Shown: positions 20,890-32,261, counted from the first letter of the stretch. The stretch: 64,000 nucleotides of DNA from Amaranthus tricolor (GCF_026212465.1 NC_080060.1:14112513-14176512), one strand, 5' to 3'. Notes: generated by a model not told the origin, from the letters alone. Program-made: numbers and translations.

Positions 20890-21715
20890 TGTTTTGATTG
20901 GTGTGACTTGAGTGCACATTTGATGAGGTGCATTCATGTGTGACCTTTGGGATGAAATCTCATGAATATGTTAAGTTGGTGTATTAAGTTGATTATTGTG
21001 GTTTATGATGGTGATTAAGTATGGATTAATAAGGTAATGAAGTGTGAGAGTTATGGGACTTAATGAAGAACTGGAAAGGTTTGTTTAAGATGCTCTACAA
21101 TGTAAAGTCGAGCAATACTGTTAGAAGCCTTTGAACAGCCGCTCGACCAGCTCGCTCGACCGAGCGAGCTCCAGGTTGGGTCAAGCGGTCAGACAGAATG
21201 CTCCAGAATGCAGCTGATACTCGCTCGACCGAGCGGGCTCTCTGATCCGGTCGAGCGGATCCTCTGATGTGCATGGGATGCTGTTTTTCGACCTTTCAAG
21301 CTCTTGGAGTTATTTCATATTATTCATTAACTATATTAATGTTGTATTCAGGAGAGCTATTGATATTCTTGTATCTAGTACTATATATAGAGCTCTCATA
21401 CTCACAAGGTGAATTATCCACAAAATACACCCCAAGCCATACACTAGCCTATATCTCTTCTCTATTGTAATTCTCCATATTTGAGAGTTCTTTGAACTCC
21501 TTTTGATAATATAAGAGATACTACACACCGGAGGACGTAGCCTTAGTTGGGTGAATCTCGTTAAATCTTTGTGTCATTGTATTGCTTTATTTTCTCCAAT
21601 AAACATCGATATTATTGATAGCGTAATTTGTTTGTCACAAAACCTCATACACTCGATCTTGGTAATATTGGAGTTTGAAACACATTGTTCGAACTCTAAT
21701 ACATCGTCGTTTTCA
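20890..21715 (+). repeat. 3' LTR of the gag-protease copia derivative
   Basis: The LTR is 826 bp, TGTTTTGATTGG to CGTTTTCA, with a TATA box at 21382-21389. Relative to the 5' LTR it lacks one repeat of the GCTCGACC cluster and has an extra short insertion near 21412-21430. Indels as well as substitutions separate the two LTRs, so the insertion is older than the one at 25981. Confidence 0.93.
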
Positions 21716-21995
21716 TAGAGAGCAACCAAGCAATCTGAATTGCCATATACGACAAGAGAAGCTATACAATCAAAAAGCCTATACATCGACAAGTAGACAA
21801 AAAACCTAGCCTTACATACGAAATCAAGACACGACAATAGCATACAACTTCAAAAAGCAAAAAGATGATGTTATAATTTACCCGATCCTTAAATATCGCC
21901 ACCCTTTTCATTTTATCGCCACCCCTCCAAATGAAATTATGAATTTGCCCCTGATTTTTAAAAAATTACAAATTTGCCATTCATTTCAAATTTCT

Positions 21996-22243
<248 letters not shown>

Positions 22244-22281
22244 TTAAAAATAACAATAATTATTCAAAAAGAAAAAAAATT

Positions 22282-22373
22282 GGAGTCGCCCAGAACCGGG
22301 CGATTGGACCCCGGTTCAACCGCCAGAAAACTGGCAATTGAACCGGGGTCCATCGCCCGGTTCTGGCGACTCC
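22282..22373. repeat. GC-rich hairpin in the left foldback arm
   Basis: GGAGTCGCCCAGAACCGGGC through GGTTCAACCGCCAG pairs with CTGGCAATTGAACC through GCGACTCC across a 4-base loop (AAAA, 22327-22330). The stem is about 43-45 bp with few mismatches and stands out in otherwise AT-rich DNA. Confidence 0.92.
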
Positions 22374-22405
22374 CATTTCTTTTTTTTTTCTTTTTGGAAC
22401 ATTTA

Positions 22406-22466
<61 letters not shown>

Positions 22467-22700
22467 TTAATAACAACAACAATTGGTGGTTTCCATGACA
22501 TTAATTATGAATTGGTGGTTCCCATTACATTTATTAATAATAAGCCTTAATAAAGGGCATTCAAAGATTTACTCCTATTAGCATTGAAAATACATTAACG
22601 TTAAGATGCGCTCAGTCTCCCATACATTAACGTTAAGATTTACTCCTATTATTATTATTATTTAAATTTTCCAAAAAGAAAAAACAAAAAAAAAAGAAAA

Positions 22701-22805
22701 GAAATGGGAGCGCCCAGAACCGGGCGATTGGACCCCGGTTCAATCGCCAGTTGTCTGGCGATTGAACCGGAGTCCAATTGCCCGGTTCTGGGCGACTCCC
22801 ATTTC
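22701..22805. repeat. GC-rich hairpin in the right foldback arm
   Basis: GAAATGGGAGCGCCCAGAAC through CAATCGCCAG pairs with CTGGCGATTGAACC through TCCCATTTC across a TTGT loop (22751-22754). It is a second copy of the 22282 hairpin and is itself a near-perfect palindrome. Confidence 0.92.
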
Positions 22806-22837
22806 TTTTTTTTTTGTTTTTGAATAATTATTATTAT

Positions 22838-22956
22838 TTTTAATTTTATTATTTTTGTTATTATTATTATTATTATTATTACTGTTATTATTATTAATTT
22901 TATTTATATTTTTTTAAAGAATATAAAAAAGTTAATTATTATTATTATTGTTGTTA

Positions 22957-23046
<90 letters not shown>
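22838..23046. repeat. (ATT)n microsatellites in the right foldback arm
   Basis: Several TTA runs mirror those of the left arm. Their open frames encode only poly-Ile or poly-Asn and are not genes. Confidence 0.93.
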
Positions 23047-23050
<4 letters not shown>

Positions 23051-23440
23051 TATTATTACTATAAATAAGAAAATTGAAATGAATGGCAAAATTGTAATTT
23101 TTTAAAAATCAGGGACAAATTTGTAATTTTCTTAAGGAAGGGGTGACGATAAAATAAAAAGAGATGGCGAAGTTTAACAACACCCATAATTTAAGCCCAC
23201 TTAGGGAAACGAATGAAGAAACTTATCTTTAGCGGTGAGTCAACAAGGTTAGCACAAACATAATCTGGACCATAGGAACAACATGAGAGTAGCACCTGCA
23301 CTTGTGCCACCAGTACCAATAACATACCCAGAACTGCATCCAGACAGACCAGGTAGTGGTGCAGATCAGGAGGCTGTAGTAGCGTCAGAACAGAATAGGT
23401 AGTAGTTGATATGTTGGCTTCTGATCTGGTAGCAAGACTT

Positions 23441-23851
23441 TCAGACTGTAGGAGCAGTGTCAAGTACAGAGTTTGGAATGTGCAGGACTCTAAGGCGAAG
23501 CTCTATTTCTTCCCGAATTTTCAGTGTAACAGAGTGCGGGTCTTGAATTAAAGTTTCCCATACAGCTGTGTTCCTGCATTTCCAGATTGCATATATGGTA
23601 GAAGTGTATATAGCACTCATAATGTGTTGTATTCTCTTAAGCTTGTGTTTTCGGAAGTCCATCTTGGCAATGGATTTAACTCTGATGCCCACCCAGTTCT
23701 CAATACAGTCTAAGCATTTTTTTACTGAAGGGGCAATCGAAGTAGAGGTGTTGAACATTTTCCTTTGCTTCACGTAAAGCGGGCATAAGTTGTCTAGCGT
23801 CACTCCTATGCTATGAAGCTTGTCTTTGGTTTTGAGTTTCCCCAATGCCAT
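23441..23851 (-). pseudogene. LINE ORF2 C-terminal region (zf-RVT side)
   Basis: A 136-codon frame with LCPLYVKQRKMFNTSTSI, CLDCIENWVGIRVKSIAK, IYTSTIYAIWKCRNTAVWE and IREEIELRLRVL follows the pattern of the segment at and after the zf-RVT zinc region at the end of plant L1-type ORF2. Cys residues of the zinc region are only partly visible. It is in line with the RT fragment at 24728-25211, but stops and frameshifts separate them. Confidence 0.75.
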
Positions 23852-24727
23852 GAGTCAGCAGCAAAATTTAGCTCATGGGATAGAAACACGATTCTAGACC
23901 AACTTTCTCCAGTTTACCTCCGTTGTATTTTGAAGGTATCTATATAGGCCTATTTGATTGAGTAGGCATCCTTAAAGATCCACTGCTTCCAGGTGTCCTT
24001 AATATTGCAAAGTTTTCGCATGGTCCAACTCGCAGTGCTAGGGGCGTTAAATAAAGCCCATTTTCCCCCTTTTGTATATACACCGTGAACCCATGTCACC
24101 AACAATGAATCTTTCATCATCTAAATATGCCATGTGATTTTGCCAACAACTGCTTGATTCCAAGTTGAGATATCTTTAATACAAAGGCCACAATAATTTT
24201 TAGGTTTACGGACTTGTTTTTAGTTCACATGATCGGGCTTATGAGAATCACCAATACCAAACCATAAAAGGATCTACAAATGACATTAATGCAATTGATA
24301 ACTTTCTTGGGAGGATAAATATCTGGCATCAGTAAGAAGAGATACCCATCAAGACTGAATTTATAAGCTGAAGTGTAGCAGCGTACGAAAGGTTTTTGGC
24401 TTGTCAAACTCTAATTCTGCTAGTCATCGTGTCTACAAGCTGTTCACATTCAACAATAGATAATCTCTTAAAACAAAGAGGAATGCCCAAATACCTGAAC
24501 AGAAGGGAACAAAAGGGGAAGTGAGTGAGAGTTCCAATGGCGGCTTGGTTGGTAGGATTTATCCCTGCTGTGTAGATTGCAAATTTTGAAGCATTGGCCT
24601 AGAGCCCTGAGGCATTAGAAAAGGCTTGAATGCATTGCTGGAGAACCCGCACAGAAGGCACATCTCCCTTGCACAATAGCATTAGATCATCAGCAAGACA
24701 GGTGGGATAACTTAGTCTTTCTGCTTC

Positions 24728-25211
24728 TCAGGTGGAACCCATATTGACCTTCAATACATCTAAGGATACGAGATAAGTATTCCATTTCGATTCAAAGAGA
24801 AATGGAGACAAAGGATCTCCTTGGCGTAAGCCTATTTTAGCTTGAAAAGTAGGGATGGGACTACCGTTTAGCATGAGGGTGTAGCTGGAGGAGGTTATAC
24901 ATGTCATGACAATATGGATGAAGTGGGTTGGAAAGTTTAGTGCTACCCACACCTCTTTAATAAATTGCCAGTTTGTCGTGTAATAAGTTTTTAGGCATCC
25001 TGCCTGTGTTGAGGAAATGAGTGACTGCTTGGACAACATCCTCCCCCAAAATGTCCCAGAAGGCCTTGTAAAATTTTCTATTAAAACCATCCAACCTTGG
25101 GGCTATATCGTCTGGAAAAATGAAAATCCACTGCATCAAACAAAACAGATACATCATAGTTAGACATCTCAATCTACTGTAATTTAGCATCAGTATGAAG
25201 AAGTTACCCAC
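24728..25211 (-). pseudogene. LINE reverse transcriptase fragment
   Basis: On the minus strand the frames give FPDDIAPRLDGFNRKFYKAF and EDVVQAVTHFLNTGRMPKN, then after a frameshift KEVWVALNFPTHFIHIVM and SSSYTLMLNGSPIPTFQAKI followed by GLRQGDPLSPFLFES. These are RT motifs of L1-type plant LINEs (the KAPGLDGF and LRQGDPLSP blocks). The YADD catalytic block should follow at lower coordinates, and there (about 24695-24660) a damaged CLADDLMLL-like stretch is present. The endonuclease domain is missing because the element stops at the microsatellite at 25238. Confidence 0.88.
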
Positions 25212-25234
25212 CTTCTAGGAAGGGTTGTATTAGG

Positions 25235-25237
<3 letters not shown>

Positions 25238-25292
<55 letters not shown>
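25238..25292. repeat. (ATT)n microsatellite
   Basis: A run of TTA units lies at the truncated 5' end of the LINE. Confidence 0.95.
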
Positions 25293-25293
<1 letters not shown>

Positions 25294-25512
25294 GGGATAT
25301 TCTACACGGTAGCAATGAATTTTTGCGAAAGGCTTTGCGGTAGCAAATCTTAAAAAATTCCACAAAATAACATTGTCAGCTGTCATAACATTAATGCCCA
25401 AAAAATGTTAGTTTTATACGTTAAGTTGTAAAATTTCGCTTTTACCCTTGTCTTCTTTCCTCAAAATTTGTCCATTTTCATTCATCTTCTTCCATTCATC
25501 TTCTTTCATCTA
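25293..25512. other. Left inverted-repeat arm beside the ATG11 fragment
   Basis: 25425-25512 (TACGTTAAGTTG through TTTTACCCTTGTCTTCTTTCC and CCATTTTCATTCATCTTCTT) is an inverted copy of 31558-31648. The outer part, 25293-25424, starts GGGATATTCTACACGGTAGC and resembles a transposon end, but has no partner on the right. Together the arms frame the ATG11 fragment and the copia element. Confidence 0.6.
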
Positions 25513-25734
25513 TCTTCACCATCACCACCACCACCACCATCATCGTCGTCATTGTGTTTTGGTAGAATCTTGAGAGTACTTTTGTTGATTTGTGTATTAT
25601 ATGTTCCTTTGTGGTAGTTAGCAGAGGCTGTTACATAAAAAATAATGATAGCTTTAGTTGATGATTTATTTTGTAAAGAACTTATGAGGTCTGGATGTGG
25701 TACTAGAATAGTACTCAGCATATTTCTTATTGTG

Positions 25735-25963
25735 TTATCGAGTGCTACTAGCGTCATTGAAGATGATGCAACTTCTGAGTTTCGTGGTTGTATTAGAGTC
25801 CTTGCTGATAAAGTTGGTATTTTATCAAGGTAACGCACAAAGCTGCTTGATAGGAGTTCAAAGGCCGAAGCTGCAAGCAAACAACTTTCAAAGGATTTGG
25901 AAGAGAGGAAATAATTGGTCAAAACATTATTCACAAAGCATCAACTTGAGAAACAGGGATGCT
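25735..25963 (+). pseudogene. ATG11: Fragment of autophagy gene ATG11
   Basis: The frame contains SATSVIEDDATSEFRGCIRV, LADKVGILSR, a stop, RTKLLDRSSKAEAASKQLS, KDLEERK, another stop, and LVKTLFTKHQLEKQ. I recognise this as the conserved coiled-coil segment just before the C-terminal ATG11 domain of plant ATG11, a scaffold of the ATG1/ATG13 autophagy-initiation complex. No introns are visible in the fragment. Two stop codons and the lack of the rest of the gene (the ATG11 domain should follow directly) make it a pseudogene fragment. It lies between inverted arms (25425-25512 and 31558-31648), so capture by a DNA transposon is possible. Identification is from memory of the family. Confidence 0.75.
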
Positions 25964-25980
25964 GATTTTACTATCATAAT

Positions 25981-26753
25981 TGTTATGAATGGTAGTATAC
26001 TAATGTGGTAGTATACTAATGTGTGACTTGAGTGCACATAAATGGGGTGAATTCATGAGTGTGACTCTTGGTACTTTGGTAACTAAATGGGTGTAATTAT
26101 GTGTGGAGTATTCATGAAGAATTATGGGTGTTAATGAAGATTAATGAAGAATATGTAAAGGTTTGATTAAGTATGCTCGATCAAGTTTCTGTTAGAGGAA
26201 GCTGTAGGGTCGCTCGACCCATTCGCTCGACCGAGCGAGCCTTTTGGTGGGTCGAGCGGTCAGTCAGAATGCTCCAGTTTTTGCTACTTCTCGCTCGACC
26301 GAGCCGCTCGACCCGAGCAAGCTCTTTGTTCAGTCGAGCAGTCTCTCTGATATGCGTGGGATGCTGATTTTTGACCTTCCAAGTTTCTAGAGTTATTTCA
26401 TAGTATTCATTATTCAATATTAACTATGTATTCAAGTGAGCTATTCATATTCATGTACCTAGTACTATAAATAGAGCTCTCATACTCACACATCAAACAC
26501 ATCAAACACAATCCCTAAGCGAAACACATAGCCTTTCTTGTTTGTTATCTCTATCTCAATTGTAATTCTTCATATTGAAGTGTTGTTTGTATTCTTTTGA
26601 TATAATATAGACATAAACTACACACCACGGAGGACGTAGCCATCATTGGATGAACCTCCTTAAATCTTTGTGTTTTTTTTGTTACATTGTCAAACTTATT
26701 TTATTCATTGTTGTTTGTTCTTAGCATCGTAACGTATTTGGTGATCCTTTTCA
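25981..26753 (+). repeat. 5' LTR of the 5.4-kb copia element
   Basis: It runs from TGTTATGAATGG to CCTTTTCA. It starts with a 22-bp tandem duplication (GGTAGTATACTAATGTG type). U3 has the GCTCGACC/GGTCGAGC cluster at about 26210-26343. The TATA box is at 26466-26474 and the GGAGGACGTAGCC block near 26630. Confidence 0.95.
26466..26474 (+). promoter_or_regulatory. TATA box of the 5' LTR
   Basis: TATAAATAG lies upstream of AGCTCTCATACTCACAC, conserved with the LTRs at 19046 and 21382. Confidence 0.68.
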
Positions 26754-26755
26754 AT

Positions 26756-26768
26756 TGGTATCAGAGCC
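26756..26768 (+). other. Primer-binding site (initiator-Met tRNA)
   Basis: TGGTATCAGAGCC begins two bases after the LTR. Confidence 0.9.
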
Positions 26769-26811
26769 AAGTTGTTTTTGCGGTGTTTTAAGAAATTATT
26801 ACTTGAAAATC

Positions 26812-29800
26812 ATGACTACAATGAAGCTCGACATTGAGAAGTTTGATAGGAATGTAAACTTTGGCTTATGGCAAGTCAAAATGAGAGCCATTTTGATTCA
26901 AAATGGTGTGCATAAGGCCATTGATGGTGTAGATAATATGCCGGAAGGAATATCCGCATCGAGATGGGAAGAGATAGACACTAAGGCATTATCGGCACTT
27001 CAATTATGCCTTTCCAATGATGTTCTAAGAGAGGTTGTTAAAGAAACAACAACCAAAAGTATATGGGAGAAATTGGAATCACTCTATATGGCCAAGAGTG
27101 TTACCAATAGGCTACTCTTGAAGAGTAGACTCTAAGACTTACGCTTGGAGGAAGGTAAACCTTTAAAACCTCACTTAGATGAGTTTTGTTCCATTGTTAT
27201 GGATTTACAAAACATTGATGTCAAGCTTGATGATGAAGACTTGGCAATTTACCTTTTATGTTCTTTACCCCCCTCTTATAAAAATTTTAGAGAAACTCTA
27301 CTTTATGGTAGAGATAATTTGAGTAGTGATGATGTGAAGAGTGCCTTAACATAAAGGGACCTCATTGATACACAATTGTCACAAAAGTCACCAAGCAATG
27401 CTAGTGATGGTTTGTTTGTAAGGGGGAGGTCAAAAGAGAAAGGTTCCACTAGTGGGAGTGGAAACAAGGGTAAAGGGAGGTCCAAGTCCGTGAGGCCAAA
27501 TAAAAATAAAACTTGTAACTATTGCAAGCTTAAGGGCCACATCAAGAAGGATTGTTGGAAGTTAAAGAAAAAACTTGAGGAAGAGGCTATGGAAGGAACT
27601 AGCAATGCTAATGCTAGTTATGTGAATGATAGTGATGATGGTGATGTTTTAGTTGCCACACATGGGTACAAAGATAATGATGAGTGGATTCTGGATTCGG
27701 GGTGCACATTCCACATGACTCCCAACAAAACTTTCTTCCAAACTTATGAAAGTGTTGATGGGGGAAATGTTACCATGGGAAACAACACTACATGTAAGGT
27801 TGTTGGGATTGGGAGCATTAGAATAAAAATGTTTGATGGGATTGTGAGGACCTTAACCGATGTGAGGTATGTCCTGGGGTTGAAAAAGAATCTATTATCT
27901 TTGGGTACTCTTGATAAAATCGGGTGTAAAATCACTTGTGAAGGTGGAGTTATGAAGGTTGCCAATGGCTCACTAGTGGTGATGAAGGGGAAGTTGAATG
28001 GTAGTTTGTATGCTCTTGAAGGTTCAACCATTCTTGGCTCGGCAAATGTATCCACAAGCACAATGTCCGATCAAGACACCAAACTTTGGCATTTGAGGCT
28101 TGGTCACATGGGCGAAAGAGGTATGTTTGAACTCTCTAAACAAGGTTTATTTGATGGGAAGAAATTTGGGAACCTTGGTTTTTGTGAACATTGTGTTTAT
28201 GGGAAACACAGGAGAGTTAGTTTTAAACCCGCCATTCACAACACTAAGGGAATTTTAGATTATGTCCATTCCGATTTGTGGGGGCCTTCTAGAATGCCCT
28301 CCCTTAGTGGTTGTAGCTACATGTTGACCTTTATTGATGATTTCTCTAGGAAAGTTTGGTGTATTTTATAAAACATAAAAATGAAGTGTTTGATGTCTTC
28401 TTGGAATGGAAGAAGATGATTGAAAAGAAAACCGGTAGGAGCATCAAGACCTTAAGAACCGACAATGGTCTTGAATTTGTTGATAATAAATTTCTCAAAT
28501 ATTGTTCTAATGAAGGCATTGTTAGACATAGAACTTGTGCAGGACGTCCTCAACAAAATGGTGTAGCGGAGAGGATGAATAAAAAATTGTTAGAAAGGGC
28601 TAGATGCATGCTAAAACAAGCTAATTTAGGGAAGCAATTTTGGGCCGAAGCGGTGGCTAGGGCATGTTATTTGATCAACCGTTCACCTAATACCGCCTTG
28701 AAGTTCAAGTCGCCAAAAGAGGTGTGGTACAACACTCCGGTAAACTATTCTAGTCTTAGGATCTTTGGTTGTCCAGCTTATATTCATGTAAATAATGGTA
28801 AGTTAGAACCAAGGGCTAGAAAAGGCATTTTTGTGGGATATGGAGTGGGTGTAAAAGGGTATAGGGTATGGTGTAATGATTCAAAGAAAATAATTGTTTC
28901 TAGAGATGTTGTTTTTGATAAAAATAGTATGCTTGTATCTAATGTTGAAAAACCTTTTGATAATGATGTAAATAATGATGCACAAGTGGAGGTTGAATCT
29001 TCCAATGTTGATGATGAGAAAGATGATGATGTTCAACAAAGGTCTCCTCCTTTGTCCACAACTAGGCAAAGAAGGAAGATCGTGGCTCCAAGGAGGTATA
29101 TTGAAGAGTGTGATTATGTTGTTTATGCTCTCAACATTGCTAGCGAAGTCGAAGGGTTAAATGAACCAAGTATGTACAAGGAGGCTATGGCCTCAAATGA
29201 TTCAAGGAAATGGTTGATTGCTATGAAGCAAGAGATGGAATCTCTTGCAAAGAATGGAACTTGGGATATCGTTGTTGCACCAAAGAAAAAGAAGATTGTG
29301 GGGTGCAAGTGGATATTCAAGAGGAAGGAGGGTCCTTCTAGTGATATTCCTCCCATCTACAAAGCAAGGGTAGTTGCAAAGGGATACTCTCAAATTGAGG
29401 GTGTGGATTTTCATGAGGTTTTCTCACCGGTGGTGAAACACTCTTCTATAAGGGCATTGCTTGCTTTGGTGGCGATGGAGGATTTGGAATTACATCAATT
29501 GGATGTAAAGACGGCTTTTCTTCACGGTGAGCTTGAAGAAGAAATATTTATGAAGCAACCGGAAGGTTTTGAGGTAGCCGGTAAGGAAAATCATGTGTGT
29601 AGATTGAAGAGGTCATTGTATGGGTTGAAGCAATCTCCAAGGCAATGGTATAAAAGGTTTGATTCCTTTATGATTTCACATGATTTTATTAGAAGTTCTT
29701 ATGATAGTTGTGTCTATTTTAAGAAGTTTGAAGATGGTTCTTTATTATATTTGCTCTTATATGTTGATGACATGCTAGTAGCATGTAGTTTTTTGTTTAA

Positions 29801-30540
29801 GGTGGAGAACTTGAAAGAGTTGCTTTCAAGTGAATTTGATATGAAAGATCTTGGTGATAGTTGTTATGATAGTTGTGTCTAGTGCCGTTGGTAGCGTTAT
29901 GTATGCTATGGTATGCTCTAGACCCGACATTGCTCATGCAGTGAGTTTGGTGAGTAGATATATGTCTAATCCGGGGAAGGGACATTGGGAGGCACTAAAA
30001 TGGTTATTGAGGTATTTAAAAAATACTTCTAATGTATGTCTTATGTATGGGAAGAATTCACGCAAGCTAACCGGGTTTTGTGACTCGGATTATGGTGGTG
30101 ATCTAGATAATAGAAAGTCCACAAGTGGGTTCGTGTTTACTTTGGGTGGTTCGGCGATAAGTTGGCAATCATCTTTGCAAGATGTGGTTGCCCTTTCAAC
30201 AACCGAAGCGGAGTACATAGCCGTGGCCGAGTCATTCAAAGAGGCAAAGTGGCTTAAAGGTCTTGTTGGTGAGATGTGCAATAAAGTGTGTGAGGTAAGT
30301 GTGCATTGTGATAGTCAAAGTGCAATTCATTTGGCTAGGAATCAAAACGCATTTCATAGAAGGTCCAAACACATTGATATTAAGTATAATTTCATCCGGG
30401 ATGAAGTTGAGCACAAAAGGGTGTTGTTGAAAAAGATTGACACTACGGAAAATCCGGCCGACATGATGACAAAGTCATTACCTACTACCAAGTTTGAATT
30501 ATGTGTTGACTTGGTAGGTTTAGCTCCTTGCTTGAAGTAA
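26812..30540 (+). pseudogene. Copia gag-pol polyprotein, disabled
   Basis: The start MTTMKLDIEKFDRNVNFGLW lies 59 bp after the LTR. Gag is broken by stops at 27133-27135 and 27352-27354, both in the same frame as the rest. The zinc knuckle CNYCKLKGHIKKDCW (about 27520-27560) is intact, and protease has WILDSGCTFH with DSG intact. Integrase shows H and C residues in LWHLRLGHMG and FCEHCVYGKHRR, then DLWGP and FIDDFSRK. A one-base loss near 28355 shifts the frame. Integrase continues with LRTDNG and PQQNGVAERMNK. RT has QLDVKTAFLHGELEEEIF, LKQSPRQWY and YVDDM (about 29760). After EFDMKDLGD the protein jumps to AVGSVMYAM, losing roughly 80-110 residues with a second frame change. RNase H runs to 30540 (DSDYGGDLDNRKSTSGF, TEAEYIA, HIDIKYNFIRDEV, NPADMMTKSLP). 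Confidence 0.95.
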
Positions 30541-30625
30541 TGCCCTCTTAGGGCATTTTGAGGTGTGTATGTTTTTTTATTATGAAGTGGATTGATGAAC
30601 GTTTTGACTTGGGTGAACTCAAGTC

Positions 30626-30636
30626 AAGGTGGAGAT
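30626..30636 (+). other. Polypurine tract
   Basis: AAGGTGGAGAT lies directly before the 3' LTR, identical to the PPT of the 18.5-kb element. Confidence 0.87.
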
Positions 30637-31409
30637 TGTTATGAATGGTAGTATACTAATGTGGTAGTATACTAATGTGTGACTTGAGTGCACATAAATG
30701 GGGTGAATTCATGAGTGTGACTCTTGGTACTTTGGTAACTAAATGGGTGTAATTATGTGTGGAGTATTCATGAAGAATTATGGGTGTTAATGAAGATTAA
30801 TGAAGAATATGTAAAGGTTTGATTAAGTATGCTCGATCAAGTTTCTGTCAGAGGAAGCTGTAGGGTCGCTCGACCCATTCGCTCGACCGAGCGAGCCTTT
30901 TGGTGGGTCGAGCGGTCAGTCAGAATGCTCCAGTTTTTGCTACTTCTCGCTCGACCGAGCCGCTCGACCCGAGCAAGCTCTTTGTTCAGTCGAGCAGTCT
31001 CTCTGATATGCGTGGGATGCTGATTTTTGACCTTCCAAGTTTCTAGAGTTATTTCAGAGTATTCATTATTCAATATTAACTATGTATTCAAGTGAGCTAT
31101 TCATATTCATGTACCTAGTACTATAAATAGAGCTCTCATACTCACACATCAAACACATCAAACACAACCCCTAAGCGAAACACATAGCCTTTCTTGTTTG
31201 TTATCTCTATCTCAATTGTAATTCTTCATATTGAAGTGTTGTTTGTATTCTTTTGATATAATATAAACATAAACTACACACCACGGAGGACGTAGCCATC
31301 ATTGGGTGAACCTCCTTAAATCTTTGTGTTTTTTTTATTACATTGTCAAACTTATTTTATTCATTGTTGTTTGTTCTTAGCATCGTAACGTATTTGGCAA
31401 TCGTTTTCA
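30637..31409 (+). repeat. 3' LTR of the 5.4-kb copia element
   Basis: The LTR is 773 bp, equal in length to the 5' LTR, with a TATA box at 31122-31130. Three of its nine differences from the 5' LTR are clustered in the last 15 bases (GGCAATCG versus GGTGATCC). Confidence 0.95.
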
Positions 31410-31414
31410 ATAAT

Positions 31415-31702
31415 AAATTGTATTTTGTATTTACTCTGCCTTTTGGTAGAGTCTTTAATACAGTAAGTCATGATTTTCTGGATGTAAATCCTAACATGTA
31501 TAGTCATAGAGAAGTCCTCCATGACTTGGGGGTAGGTTGTTGATGAAAAGGTTATTATGGGAAGAAGATGGATGGAAGAAGAAGATGGATGAAAATGGAG
31601 AAGGCTAAGGAAAGAAGACAAGGGTAAAAACAAAATTCACGACTTAACATATTCTCTTCGTTCTGTTTTGTTCTTATCGTTTACTTTTTGTAGAGTTTGA
31701 AC
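31415..31702. other. Flank of the copia element with right inverted arm
   Basis: 31558-31648 is the inverted partner of 25425-25512 (GAAGAAGATGGATG, GGATGAAAATGG, GAAAGAAGACAAGGGTAAAA). 31650-31700 starts CTCTTCGTTCTGTTTTGTTC and could be the end of a Stowaway-like MITE, but no second end is seen. The part 31415-31557 has no recognised content. Confidence 0.45.
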
Positions 31703-31775
<73 letters not shown>

Positions 31776-31779
31776 TTTA

Positions 31780-31844
<65 letters not shown>

Positions 31845-32003
31845 ATTATTACTTAATTAATTAATTAATTATTTATTATTAATTGATTTATTAATTAATT
31901 AATATTTTTAATTAATTAAGTAAATTATTATTAGAATTATTTTTTTGTATTATTATTATTTTATTTATTTGCTTTATTTATTTATTTATTTATTTATTAT
32001 TAA

Positions 32004-32058
<55 letters not shown>

Positions 32059-32075
32059 ATTATTATTATTATTAA

Positions 32076-32121
<46 letters not shown>

Positions 32122-32171
32122 ATAATAATAATAATTATTATTATTATTATTATTGTTATTATTATTATTAC

Positions 32172-32225
<54 letters not shown>

Positions 32226-32236
32226 TATTATTTTAG
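31703..32236. repeat. Long (ATT)n array with TTAA and TTTA variants
   Basis: TTA runs cover about 31703-31843 and 31996-32233. TTAATTAA and TTTA tetranucleotide stretches (about 31845-31995) separate them. It adjoins the 3' tail of the minus-strand LINE at 32262. The long open frame through it encodes only poly-Ile and is not a gene. Confidence 0.95.
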
Positions 32237-32261
32237 TTTTTTTAATTTTTTGAAAAGAAAA

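Larger units (their letters stand above)
18542..21715 (+). mobile_element. Copia deletion derivative with gag-protease only, complete ends
   Basis: The element is 3174 bp with two LTRs (825 and 826 bp), primer-binding site, polypurine tract, and identical 5-bp flanks TAGAG (18537-18541 and 21716-21720). The internal part holds gag and the start of protease, and then jumps to a short 3' segment. Integrase, reverse transcriptase and RNase H are absent. Such a unit can only move if another copy supplies the enzymes; the related element at 25981-31409 is one of the same family. It inserted into the 3' part of a LINE. Confidence 0.95.
25981..31409 (+). mobile_element. Full-length-structure Ty1/copia element (Tork/Tnt1-like)
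   Basis: The element is 5429 bp with two 773-bp LTRs, TSD ATAAT (25976-25980 and 31410-31414), primer-binding site and polypurine tract. By eye the LTRs differ at 9 of 773 positions (about 1.2%), which points to a recent insertion. The coding region contains gag, protease, integrase, RT and RNase H in copia order, but two nonsense codons, at least two frameshifts and a deletion in the RT-RNase H connection disable it. The pol C-terminal motif NPADMMTKSLP and its position in the tree of copia elements suggest Tork/Tnt1-like. It belongs with the elements at 4994 and 18542. Confidence 0.96.

Noticed and set aside
28784..30414. Minus-strand frames inside the copia pol
   Set aside because: They are shadows of the plus-strand coding region.
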